This document shows, in pieces, positions 33,187 to 40,287 of a stretch of 40,892 nucleotides of DNA (position 1 is the stretch's first letter; each line of letters begins with the position of its first letter). The stretch lies in assembly GCA_025356545.1 (NCBI GenBank), contig JANXSU010000133.1, positions 1 to 40,892 of the forward strand, in the 5' to 3' direction. A program made the position numbers and the translations under genes. Below the pieces are notes generated by a model, which did no database searches, was not told where the DNA came from, and saw nothing but the letters and a program-made list of their open reading frames with translations. The stretch comes from Comamonadaceae bacterium. Its GTDB lineage: Bacteria > Pseudomonadota > Gammaproteobacteria > Burkholderiales > Burkholderiaceae_C.

Positions 33187-34398
33187 TTATCCAGCAAAGA
33201 TGCCGCCGTCATCATTCAAAATCGTCCGCATGGCCGTGAGCGTCACCACGCCCACCCCAAAGCTGCCGCCCACCGGGTTGGTGACATCCAGGTAGAAGGT
33301 TTCATTCGGCTCGGGGGTGGTATCCCCCATGATTTCCACCGGAATGACGGCCTGATTTTCGTTTGGGTATAGCACCAGCTTCCCAGCAACGCTCAAATAG
33401 TCCTGCCCCGCTGTGGCCGTTCCATCGCGCGTGGTGTAGTCCACGCTCAACCACTGGTTAGGGTCACTCCGCACCCCCGTGAATTGCAACAGAAAATAAG
33501 CATAACTTGTGCCGCTATTGCCCTCGATCACTGTCTTTTGCACGGCTGCGGCTTGGGTAGGTGCATTCGGGTAGTGCGCCCGCAGACTTTGGTCAATCCA
33601 CTGCTGGTAGGCGCTCACCCGCTGCCAAGCAGCGATCTCACCAAAACTGCTGTTAACCGCCCCATCCACATCCGGATGAACACTACCCAACGCCAAGCTG
33701 GCGGTGTAACTGGCAATGCCCGCAATCTGGCCATTGATAAACGCCGGCCCACCGCTATCGCCAGGGGCCACCAAGCCCTCGTTTTCTCCCAAGCCCAGTC
33801 CAGACTGATTAATCAACCGCCCCAAGGCATCTTGGTTGCTGGCGCCGCTGTCAAAATCTGCCACCAGCTGCGTACCCGCTATGGGCGTCCAAGCCATCAC
33901 CGCGCCCAGCGTGTTCTTTAGCGTGCCCATGTCCGCATCAAACTGGTTATTGGCTTTAAGACGCAAGGGTGGGCCGACGTAATTGCTCAATTGGCCCGTC
34001 GCACCCGTGCCCGGCAAACCATAGCCCACCATCGTCATGGTCTGGCCCAATTCGTCGCTGCTGCGGTACAGGGTGTAGCGCTGCGCCGTCACGGTGGCGG
34101 GGATGCTCAACCACACCAAGGCCAGATCGTTATTGTCTTGCACCGGATCGTAGCTGGGGATGAGTGAAACACCCGCCGAAGACAAACTCGCGTTGCCCGC
34201 CGTTGTTTCAAACAACACCGTCGCACTGGCAGCGTTGCCCTTGAACAAATGAGCTGCTGTCAGAACGGCATGACCGTCATACAGCAAAACCCCGGTGCCA
34301 TAGTTGCTACCCACCACCACGCGCACCACACCATCAAAACCCTCGCCCGCAGCGGCTCGGTTGCGTGGATCGGTGTAAGCGGTGACGGTAGTGACCAT
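33187..34398 (-). CDS. Trypsin-like serine protease with Calx-beta domain, likely type I cargo
   Basis: Predicted secreted S1-family protease of 403 residues. The catalytic triad is complete: His50 in AVLTAAHLF, Asp91 in NDLALVWL and Ser215 in APGDSGGPAF. Residues about 290-395 form a Calx-beta domain (VDYTTRDGTATAGQDYLSVA, then PEPNETFYLDVTNP), a calcium-binding fold common in RTX-type exoproteins. There is no Sec or Tat signal peptide; the protein starts directly with the protease fold. The C-terminal ILNDDGGIFAG is a plausible uncleaved type I signal. It sits between the S-layer-like gene and the exporter. It may process the surface protein or be an independent exoprotease. Confidence 0.9.
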   Translation of the reverse strand: MVTTVTAYTDPRNRAAAGEGFDGVVRVVVGSNYGTGVLLYDGHAVLTAAHLFKGNAASATVLFETTAGNASLSSAGVSLIPSYDPVQDNNDLALVWLSIPATVTAQRYTLYRSSDELGQTMTMVGYGLPGTGATGQLSNYVGPPLRLKANNQFDADMGTLKNTLGAVMAWTPIAGTQLVADFDSGASNQDALGRLINQSGLGLGENEGLVAPGDSGGPAFINGQIAGIASYTASLALGSVHPDVDGAVNSSFGEIAAWQRVSAYQQWIDQSLRAHYPNAPTQAAAVQKTVIEGNSGTSYAYFLLQFTGVRSDPNQWLSVDYTTRDGTATAGQDYLSVAGKLVLYPNENQAVIPVEIMGDTTPEPNETFYLDVTNPVGGSFGVGVVTLTAMRTILNDDGGIFAG

Positions 34399-34410
34399 GA
34401 GCCGCCTATT

Positions 34411-34447
34411 GTAAAAGCCACCGGTGAAGGTCAGCGGTGGCTTTTAC
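34411..34447. terminator. Strong hairpin between surface-protein gene and protease gene
   Basis: A perfect 13-bp stem: GTAAAAGCCACCG (34411-34423) and CGGTGGCTTTTAC (34435-34447), loop of 11 bases. The GC-rich part is flanked by A-run and T-run inside the arms, so it works as an intrinsic terminator in either direction. It lies 42 bp after the surface-protein stop codon and 12 bp before the protease ATG. It should cut most transcripts after the abundant cargo gene. Confidence 0.85.
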
Positions 34448-34489
34448 TTTCCCCAACAAAGATCGGAGTAAATGGTCGTGATCAGTTGC

Positions 34490-37294
34490 TTACGCAAGCG
34501 TGATCACGCCCGAAGTAATGGTGGCGCTCGTCAGATCAATTAAGCCCACCAGTTGCACAACGGTGTCGCTTCCATTCTGGAAGGTCCCCGCAGCAGAAGT
34601 GTCTTCAACTATATAAGTGCTGCCGGCGAACTGGAACCACTTGAAGATCGTATTGACACTACCATTGCCAGCGGTGGCGGCACTCAGGCCGGTCGCCAAA
34701 GAGGCGGCAGGGCTTGCCACCGCCGCTGTTCCCATCGCTATTTGAGCGGTAATTGTGGCCCCATTTTTCACACCGAACAGGTTGATCTTGTCGCCTGACG
34801 ACATGCCCGTGATGATCGTCATGTTGGCGAAGGTGGTTTGAATGCCATTCAGAATCACGGTATCAGTCCCGCTACCGACGTTGACGTTGTTTACGCCAGT
34901 CGCCGCGCCGATGGTGATCGTGTCATTGCCCAAGCCTGTTTTCACCGTGCTGCCACCCGTTCCTAGGGTTAGGGTCACTGCTGCCGTGGCAGCAGACAAA
35001 TCCAAGGTGTCAGTTCCGGCTGCGCTGCCCTTCACGGTTGCAGGTGCTGCCAATGCACCCGAGGTCCAAGTCAAGCCACCAAAAATACCACTCGTCGTCA
35101 AGCCAGAAGCGTCTAACGAGGTCAAGGCCGTCTGCGTCATGCCGCCAATCAGGCTCACGCCCATATTACCGGCCACAGTGACGGTAGTGGCCGCAGTCGC
35201 CGTAAGGGGTGTCACGATCAGGGCCGTCTGCGCGACCGCATCGGCATCGGTCGTTGTAATTTTGAGGCTTTCAACATTGGCAATGGTGATGGTTGCTGTG
35301 CTCGTAAACCCATTGGCCGCAATGTACGCCAAATTCACGTTATCACCACCACCTGTATCCACTGCCAACCCTACAGAACTGTCAAACGTCGTCGCACCGC
35401 GCTGCGTCAAGGTAAAGTCAGCGGCCGCATTGGTCACTGTCAAAGCAGCTCCCGTTGCACCTGCGATAGACAAGTTGTTAACACCCGCGTTGGCCATGTT
35501 GATGGCTGTGGCTGCGCCCGTTGCAGCGGACAAACTCAATACTTCAAAACCGGTCACCGCTGTTGCAAAAGCGGCTGAACCTGTCGCCGTCACCGCCTGC
35601 ACTGCCGTCATGCTGATGGTGTCGGTATTGGCCCCGCCGTTGATAGAGCCACCCACGCCCACTGGGCCACCGTAGGTCACAAAGTCATTGCCGGCCCCTG
35701 TCGCAATAGCGACGGTCGCACCGGTTGATGTGCTGATCGTGTCAATGCCAGAACCACCGGTGTAGCTGACACCTACAGCCAGCACAGGCACAAGGCTCAC
35801 ACTCGCCGTTGAGCCCGAAGCATTGACTGACGTGAGTGATGCCACGGAAGATAAGCTGTTGATCACCACATTGGCGCTTCCCGAAATAGTCAATGACGTT
35901 GCAGACCCAATGCTGGCGTCAGCCAGTGTGAGGGCTGCGCCAGTGGCATCGACACTCAAACTCGTGGCAGAAGCGGCACTCACACTGACGCCGGATGACA
36001 CAGCTCCTGAGTTTCTGACACTCACAGTCGTTGCAGTGGCATCCGTGATCGCGCCGCCGGTCACGCCATTGAGGTTCACGGTCAACGCACGCGCACCCGC
36101 AGCAGCTGTCACCGTGGCGTTTTGCGCCTCGCTGGTGAGTGAGAGCGATGTCAAACCATTGCTGACAAGACTGGCCGCCCCGGTGTTTCCATTCAAAGAA
36201 ACACTCGTCAAGCCGCTGCCTGTGACCGCAGACGCACCAGAGCGGTCTTGCAGGTTGACGGTGGTTCCGCCCACAACCGCCACGGACGTGACAGCATTGG
36301 CCACCGCCGTTTGCCCCAAGTTAACAGCACCAGCGCCCGTAGTAATTGACACAGCGCCACCGCCACCGACTACATCAACGGTCGAAGCCCCTGTAGCCAC
36401 AATGCCAAGTGCCGTCGTGTTTGCAGACGTGACGCTGATGGCCCCAGAAACCGAGTCCGTCACGTTGAGTTGCGTTAAGCCAGTGTAACCACTGGCAGCG
36501 GTGTCGACCGTGAAGCCGACGCCTGTTGTGGTGATGTTGATGGTTTCAACATTGGTGACTGTTACGCCAGCAGGAACCCCGACGCCCGTCAAGGTTGCTG
36601 TTAGCGTGTCGATACCGGCTGCACCGTCAATCGTGTCTGAGGCGCTCCAGGTATCGGCTGTACTGGCATTAATGGTGTCGCTTCCCGTCGTACCTTGAAC
36701 ATTATCTATACCGGATGTGAGGGTAAAAGTAGCAGTCTTGACGGTAGATAAGCTGGCCACTGTGGCTACTACACCCGCAATTGCGGTTGCAGCGGTGGTC
36801 TGGCTGGTAATGACGGCCAGATATGCACGCCCAGCAGCGGCAGCTGAACTATTAAGTTGCGAATAAGCGACATTAGCAGCAGGGTCAGTTAACGCATCGC
36901 TAAACACAGCCATGGCGACCAACTTGGATTGCGCAGGCAATTGATACGACGGGGGCACATTCGTTGCACCCAAGTAGCTCACGAAAATTGTCCATGCGGC
37001 TGAAGCTGCTGAGATGGTGCCGTTCGTAATCAAGTTGCCCCAAGCGGTTTTTTCAAACTCGCTGGCCGCAAAACCAAACTGATTCAGAAATATCTTATTG
37101 ACTAACGTGGACGTGCTGTCTGCGGTAGAAAAAACACCTTCAGCAATGGCCGCACTGTAAAAAGCGGCTAGCAACGCGGCCGAAGGTGCGTCACCCATTT
37201 GAGTGGTGATCGTGCTCGTGGCAGAGCGCCACTGAATATCGGCCGGACGCCCCATATAGGCCAAAAAAAGCTGATCAGCAACTGGTTGTGACAT
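34490..37294 (-). CDS. Large S-layer/RTX-like surface protein, type I secreted
   Basis: Protein of about 934 residues, very rich in Thr, Ala, Ser, Val and Gly and nearly free of Cys. There is no Sec signal. The N-terminal ~180 residues are helical and begin QPVADQLFLAYMGRPADIQW, resembling DUF4214-like segments at the start of surface proteins. Residues ~190-800 are beta-strand repeats with RTX-like calcium motifs (GTTGSDTINAS, GAGNDFVTYGG, GLGNDTITIG near 787). The last ~100 residues (WFQFAGSTYIVEDTSAAGTF, LVGLIDLTSATITSGVITLA) look like a type I C-terminal secretion region of S-layer proteins. The ATG at 37294 has GGGAG seven bases upstream; earlier codons lack this. Function as an S-layer or matrix protein is inferred. 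Confidence 0.85.
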   Translation of the reverse strand: MSQPVADQLFLAYMGRPADIQWRSATSTITTQMGDAPSAALLAAFYSAAIAEGVFSTADSTSTLVNKIFLNQFGFAASEFEKTAWGNLITNGTISAASAAWTIFVSYLGATNVPPSYQLPAQSKLVAMAVFSDALTDPAANVAYSQLNSSAAAAGRAYLAVITSQTTAATAIAGVVATVASLSTVKTATFTLTSGIDNVQGTTGSDTINASTADTWSASDTIDGAAGIDTLTATLTGVGVPAGVTVTNVETINITTTGVGFTVDTAASGYTGLTQLNVTDSVSGAISVTSANTTALGIVATGASTVDVVGGGGAVSITTGAGAVNLGQTAVANAVTSVAVVGGTTVNLQDRSGASAVTGSGLTSVSLNGNTGAASLVSNGLTSLSLTSEAQNATVTAAAGARALTVNLNGVTGGAITDATATTVSVRNSGAVSSGVSVSAASATSLSVDATGAALTLADASIGSATSLTISGSANVVINSLSSVASLTSVNASGSTASVSLVPVLAVGVSYTGGSGIDTISTSTGATVAIATGAGNDFVTYGGPVGVGGSINGGANTDTISMTAVQAVTATGSAAFATAVTGFEVLSLSAATGAATAINMANAGVNNLSIAGATGAALTVTNAAADFTLTQRGATTFDSSVGLAVDTGGGDNVNLAYIAANGFTSTATITIANVESLKITTTDADAVAQTALIVTPLTATAATTVTVAGNMGVSLIGGMTQTALTSLDASGLTTSGIFGGLTWTSGALAAPATVKGSAAGTDTLDLSAATAAVTLTLGTGGSTVKTGLGNDTITIGAATGVNNVNVGSGTDTVILNGIQTTFANMTIITGMSSGDKINLFGVKNGATITAQIAMGTAAVASPAASLATGLSAATAGNGSVNTIFKWFQFAGSTYIVEDTSAAGTFQNGSDTVVQLVGLIDLTSATITSGVITLA

Positions 37295-37587
37295 GTAAAA
37301 ACTCCCAGCAATTAGCTGTAATTCGTCGCCATTTCGATTATGAGTCACACCACGATAGCGATAGCCATATTAACAGTGCTTACGTATTTTTTTCTTCACG
37401 AAACCGGGAAATGGCAGTCGCCAGACGCAACTACTCAAGCAAGGACCAAGCAAGTAGGCTTGGTCCTGCCTGGAACTAAAGAGCTTTAGCTGTTTTTAAT
37501 GGATTTGCAACGTAAAGTCGCCTCGAAAGCCAAGAAGCCCACAGATTCAGGGTTGACCGATCCGGGTAGCACGCATTAAGTCAAGCA
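37295..37587. other. Intergenic region upstream of the surface-protein gene
   Basis: 293 bp without a convincing gene. It holds a perfect 10-bp hairpin, AGGACCAAGC (37442-37451) with GCTTGGTCCT (37458-37467), the probable end of erpA transcription though without a T-run. A second small hairpin, CTAAAG/CTTTAG (37476-37489), is followed on the plus strand by CTGTTTTT. The leader of the surface-protein mRNA should lie in 37295-37430, an AT-richer part with a poly-T tract at 37388-37394; no convincing -35/-10 pair was identified. Confidence 0.6.
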
Positions 37588-37953
37588 TCACGCCGAAAAA
37601 GAAGAACCACAACCACAGGTGGTGGTGGCATTCGGGTTCTTGATGACGAACTGGGCTCCTTGCAAGTCTTCTTTGTAGTCGATCTCCGCGCCCACCAAGT
37701 ACTGGTAGCTCATAGCGTCAATCAGCAAAGAGACGCCATTTTTGGTCATGGTGGTGTCGTCTTCATTGGTCACTTCGTCAAAAGTGAAGCCATATTGAAA
37801 GCCGGAGCAACCACCGCCTTGAACGAAGACGCGCAATTTCAGCTCAGGGTTGCCTTCTTCGGCAATCAAATCGGCCACCTTGGCGGCTGCGCTGTCGGTG
37901 AACAGGATGGGGCTGGGCATTTCGGTCTGGATATTTTCTGCAACGGCGCTCAT
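37588..37953 (-). CDS. erpA: Iron-sulfur cluster insertion protein ErpA
   Basis: A-type Fe-S carrier of 121 residues that delivers [4Fe-4S]/[2Fe-2S] clusters to target proteins. The three cluster-binding cysteines are present: Cys49 in [12 protein letters not shown] and Cys113/Cys115 in [10 protein letters not shown] at the C-terminus. [20 protein letters not shown] and the [20 protein letters not shown] segment are family blocks. The ATG at 37953 is preferred to a TTG four codons upstream. It is 61 bp after the bactofilin gene and starts the stable core region adjoining the accessory surface locus. Confidence 0.96.
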   Translation of the reverse strand: MSAVAENIQTEMPSPILFTDSAAAKVADLIAEEGNPELKLRVFVQGGGCSGFQYGFTFDEVTNEDDTTMTKNGVSLLIDAMSYQYLVGAEIDYKEDLQGAQFVIKNPNATTTCGCGSSFSA

Positions 37954-38014
37954 AAGAGACTCCAAAAAACGTGATTAAGTTAATAGTACAACAAATTAGT
38001 CAACCATTCAGTGG

Positions 38015-38413
38015 CTAACGATTTGCCGCCAGCATCAGTGTGGGCTTTATCTCAGCTTCGGGCTCTGACAAAGGCCGCATCTGGCCCGAGATGATGGCAC
38101 CTTGGTGCATTTCAAGCGCGGTGTAGTGCACGTCACCCGTGATTCGCGTTTTGGGCTGCAACTCCAGCATGCCCTTGGCGTACACAGGACCTGTGACCGT
38201 GCCGTTGATGATGACGTGATCCACATGAATCTCCCCGGTCACCGACGCAGTTTCTGAAATCACCAAGATACCTGGTTGCTCCGGGTTAGATCGAATGTCG
38301 CCCACTACCACGCCATCAATCCGCAAACCACCGGTAAAGGTCAGGTTGCCGTCAATATGCGTGCCATCAGCAATCAGACTTCTGATCGGTGGTTGCTTTT
38401 TCTTGTTGAACAT
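38015..38413 (-). CDS. Bactofilin (polymer-forming cytoskeletal protein)
   Basis: Small beta-helical scaffold protein of 132 residues. The core shows repeated six-residue turns: SLIADGTHIDGNLTFTGGLR, IDGVVVGDIRSN, ASVTGEIHVDHVIINGTVTG, with disordered ends, as in bactofilins that polymerise without nucleotide. Bactofilins position cell-wall or surface-structure enzymes at the membrane. It lies between erpA and the membrane coiled-coil gene, an order often seen in Burkholderiales. No link with the S-layer-like locus is shown. Confidence 0.92.
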   Translation of the reverse strand: MFNKKKQPPIRSLIADGTHIDGNLTFTGGLRIDGVVVGDIRSNPEQPGILVISETASVTGEIHVDHVIINGTVTGPVYAKGMLELQPKTRITGDVHYTALEMHQGAIISGQMRPLSEPEAEIKPTLMLAANR

Positions 38414-38434
38414 ATCGAATCCTTTAGGGGGCAG

Positions 38435-39166
38435 TCATAACTTGATTGACGCTGACGCTTTGGTCACGGCGCCGTCCATCACCTTGGCGCTGACGCCCTT
38501 GAGCTGGGTCTGCGCCGGCAGATCAAACAGACCTTCGCTCCTGGCGTATTGCCGCAGCTTGAGGGCTTGAGCCCCTTCTACCAAGCTGGCCGTCCATGGT
38601 TTGCCGCCCTGTAAACCCGTAAACACCAACTCCAGTCGCCCATTGAACTCGGGCGCATCTTTGACGGGCTGGATCACCAACACCTGCCATTTTACTTGGC
38701 GACCATTGGCCAGAACTTCGGCATGTAAACCGCGTATGGCCATGCCAGAGCCACCCACTGCGGGGATCAGCTTTTCAAAAAAACCCAGATCCGCGCGCAA
38801 AGACTGGTTTTCACTCTCCAGCGTCTTGTTCACAGACGCCAGCCGCTCCTGTGCCGCTCGTTCTGTGGTCAGTTGCGTCAATGAGATATCCGACACCGAC
38901 ACGGCCTTGTTTCGTTCCTCTTGCAGGCTGGCCAGTCTCTGCTGTAGGGCGCTCAATTCCGACCGCAACTTCACCACTTGCTCAGCGCTATCGGCATCAA
39001 TGCCAGCGATGTCTTTGCCAAACTGAAACGCCCACAGACCAATGGCCGCACAAAAACCAAACACCAGCGCCATCACGGCCCAGCGAAAAGGCCAAGGCAG
39101 CGCACTGCGCACCGCCATGCGGGGGGCACTGATGGTCAGGCGGCGGCGAAGCAGTCGAAATCTCAT
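38435..39166 (-). CDS. Membrane-anchored coiled-coil protein (DUF6776-like)
   Basis: Protein of 243 residues. A basic N-terminus (MRFRLLRRRLTISAPRMAVR) precedes one membrane helix (about 28-50, WAVMALVFGFCAAIGLWAFQ). A coiled coil of about 70 residues (VVKLRSELSALQQRLASLQE onward) is followed by a C-terminal beta-rich domain (WQVLVIQPVKDAPEFNGRLE). This fits DUF6776 as I remember it; no enzyme motif is visible. It is 21 bp upstream of the bactofilin gene, so it may be its membrane partner; this is inference. Confidence 0.8.
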   Translation of the reverse strand: MRFRLLRRRLTISAPRMAVRSALPWPFRWAVMALVFGFCAAIGLWAFQFGKDIAGIDADSAEQVVKLRSELSALQQRLASLQEERNKAVSVSDISLTQLTTERAAQERLASVNKTLESENQSLRADLGFFEKLIPAVGGSGMAIRGLHAEVLANGRQVKWQVLVIQPVKDAPEFNGRLELVFTGLQGGKPWTASLVEGAQALKLRQYARSEGLFDLPAQTQLKGVSAKVMDGAVTKASASIKL

Positions 39167-39196
39167 GGGGTGTGAAGTCTAGCAGTCCACAAGTAA

Positions 39197-39230
39197 AACG
39201 ACCGTCAGAATTTGCACTCTGACGGTCGTT
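39197..39230. terminator. Strong terminator after rpsI
   Basis: A perfect 13-bp stem, AACGACCGTCAGA (39197-39209) with TCTGACGGTCGTT (39218-39230), eight-base loop. On the minus strand the stem ends in GTCGTTTTAC, giving a U-run; on the plus strand TTGTTTT follows. It separates the ribosomal operon from the coiled-coil/bactofilin genes. Confidence 0.9.
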
Positions 39231-39270
39231 GTTTTGCAAGGTTTTGCGACAAGCGCAACTTGCGGTGAGA

Positions 39271-39663
39271 TTAACGCTTGCTGAACTGCTTGCGACGGCG
39301 AGCACCGTGCAAACCGACCTTCTTACGCTCAACTTCACGTGCATCACGTGTCACGAAACCAGCTTTGCTCAACTCAGGCTTGAGCGTTGCATCGTAGTCA
39401 ATCAGGGCGCGGGTAATGCCGTGGCGCACTGCACCCGCCTGGCCGGACTCGCCACCACCGGCCACATTGACCATGATGTCAAAGGTTTCGGCGTGATTCG
39501 TCAGCATCAAGGGCTGCTTGCAGATCATGATCGAGGTTGCACGACCAAAGAAATTCTCAATAGCCTTGCCATTGACAACGATCTGGCCTGAGCCTTTTTT
39601 CAGAAACACACGAGCGACGCTGGATTTGCGACGGCCGGTGCCATTGTTCCATTCACCGATCAT
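39271..39663 (-). CDS. rpsI: 30S ribosomal protein S9
   Basis: 130 residues, standard length. It begins [20 protein letters not shown] and has [36 protein letters not shown] and the invariant C-terminus [17 protein letters not shown], whose last residues reach the P-site tRNA. Its ATG overlaps the rplM stop by four bases. Confidence 0.98.
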   Translation of the reverse strand: MIGEWNNGTGRRKSSVARVFLKKGSGQIVVNGKAIENFFGRATSIMICKQPLMLTNHAETFDIMVNVAGGGESGQAGAVRHGITRALIDYDATLKPELSKAGFVTRDAREVERKKVGLHGARRRKQFSKR

Positions 39664-40130
39664 TTGGCGGTCTCCCTTTTAACTGCATCGGCAGAAATGC
39701 CAGCAATTTCCAACACTTTAGGCTGCTGGGCGGTATGGGGATGCTCAGCACCGCCGTACACCTTGAGCTTTTTGATCATCGCGTAGCCCAGCGGCCCTTT
39801 GGGCAGCATGCCCTTGACGGCTTTTTCCAAAGCGCGGCCAGGGAACTTGGCTTGCATGTCGCGGAAGTTGATGGCGGAGATGCCACCAGGATAGCCGGAG
39901 TGGCTGTAGTAGATTTTGTCGATCGGCTTGGCGCCGGTGACACGCAGACGTGCTGCGTTGATGATGACGATGAAGTCACCGGTATCGACGTGAGGCGTGT
40001 AAATGGCCTTGTGTTTGCCGCGTAAACGGAGAGCAACTTCGCTGGCTACTCGTCCGAGGACCTTATCGGTCGCGTCAATCACAAACCACTCGTGCACGAC
40101 CTCAGCGGGTTTTGCGCTGAAAGTTGACAT
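39660..40130 (-). CDS. rplM: 50S ribosomal protein L13, with C-terminal extension
   Basis: 156 residues against the usual 142. The conserved protein ([65 protein letters not shown]) is complete. Fourteen extra residues, [14 protein letters not shown], follow the position where most L13 proteins stop. The extension reaches into and overlaps the start of rpsI by four bases (ATGA), so it creates translational coupling. GGAGGGTTT-type purine-rich leader and a promoter with a TATAAT box precede it. Confidence 0.97.
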   Translation of the reverse strand: MSTFSAKPAEVVHEWFVIDATDKVLGRVASEVALRLRGKHKAIYTPHVDTGDFIVIINAARLRVTGAKPIDKIYYSHSGYPGGISAINFRDMQAKFPGRALEKAVKGMLPKGPLGYAMIKKLKVYGGAEHPHTAQQPKVLEIAGISADAVKRETAK

Positions 40131-40276
40131 GAGATTTCTCTTTTTAAAGGAGGGTTTGGCGGGTTCTTTTCCACGGTCGGCGTTCCTCTACTGGGAATCT
40201 CTTAGGTGGGGAGTGTCATGACGCAAGGTCATAACGGTCTTCGCCGCGGAACCACAAATGCGCTGCGAAGCTTTGG

Positions 40277-40282
40277 ATTATA
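40277..40282 (-). promoter_or_regulatory. -10 box of the rplM-rpsI promoter
   Basis: Minus-strand TATAAT in the context TTTTGTATAATCC, just after the stop codon of the gamma-glutamyltransferase gene. A recognisable -35 box is not seen; any such element would fall in the end of that gene. The leader to the rplM ATG would be about 140 bases, long enough to hold an autoregulatory site, which is not demonstrated. Confidence 0.6.
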
Positions 40283-40287
40283 CAAAA

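Noticed and set aside
34842-36698. Plus-strand frames of 277, 221 and 65 codons opposite the surface-protein gene
   Set aside because: They are the complement of a Thr/Ala/Val repeat protein, giving low-complexity Val/Ala/Pro sequence; no start signals or domains.
34490-37294. Possible tandem DNA repeat or CRISPR array in the surface-protein gene
   Set aside because: The repetition is at the amino-acid composition level (beta-strand repeats); no identical direct repeats with regular spacers were seen.
37499-37579. 26-codon plus-strand open frame in the gap before erpA
   Set aside because: It is a basic short peptide with no clear ribosome binding site and no recognisable match; too little support to annotate.
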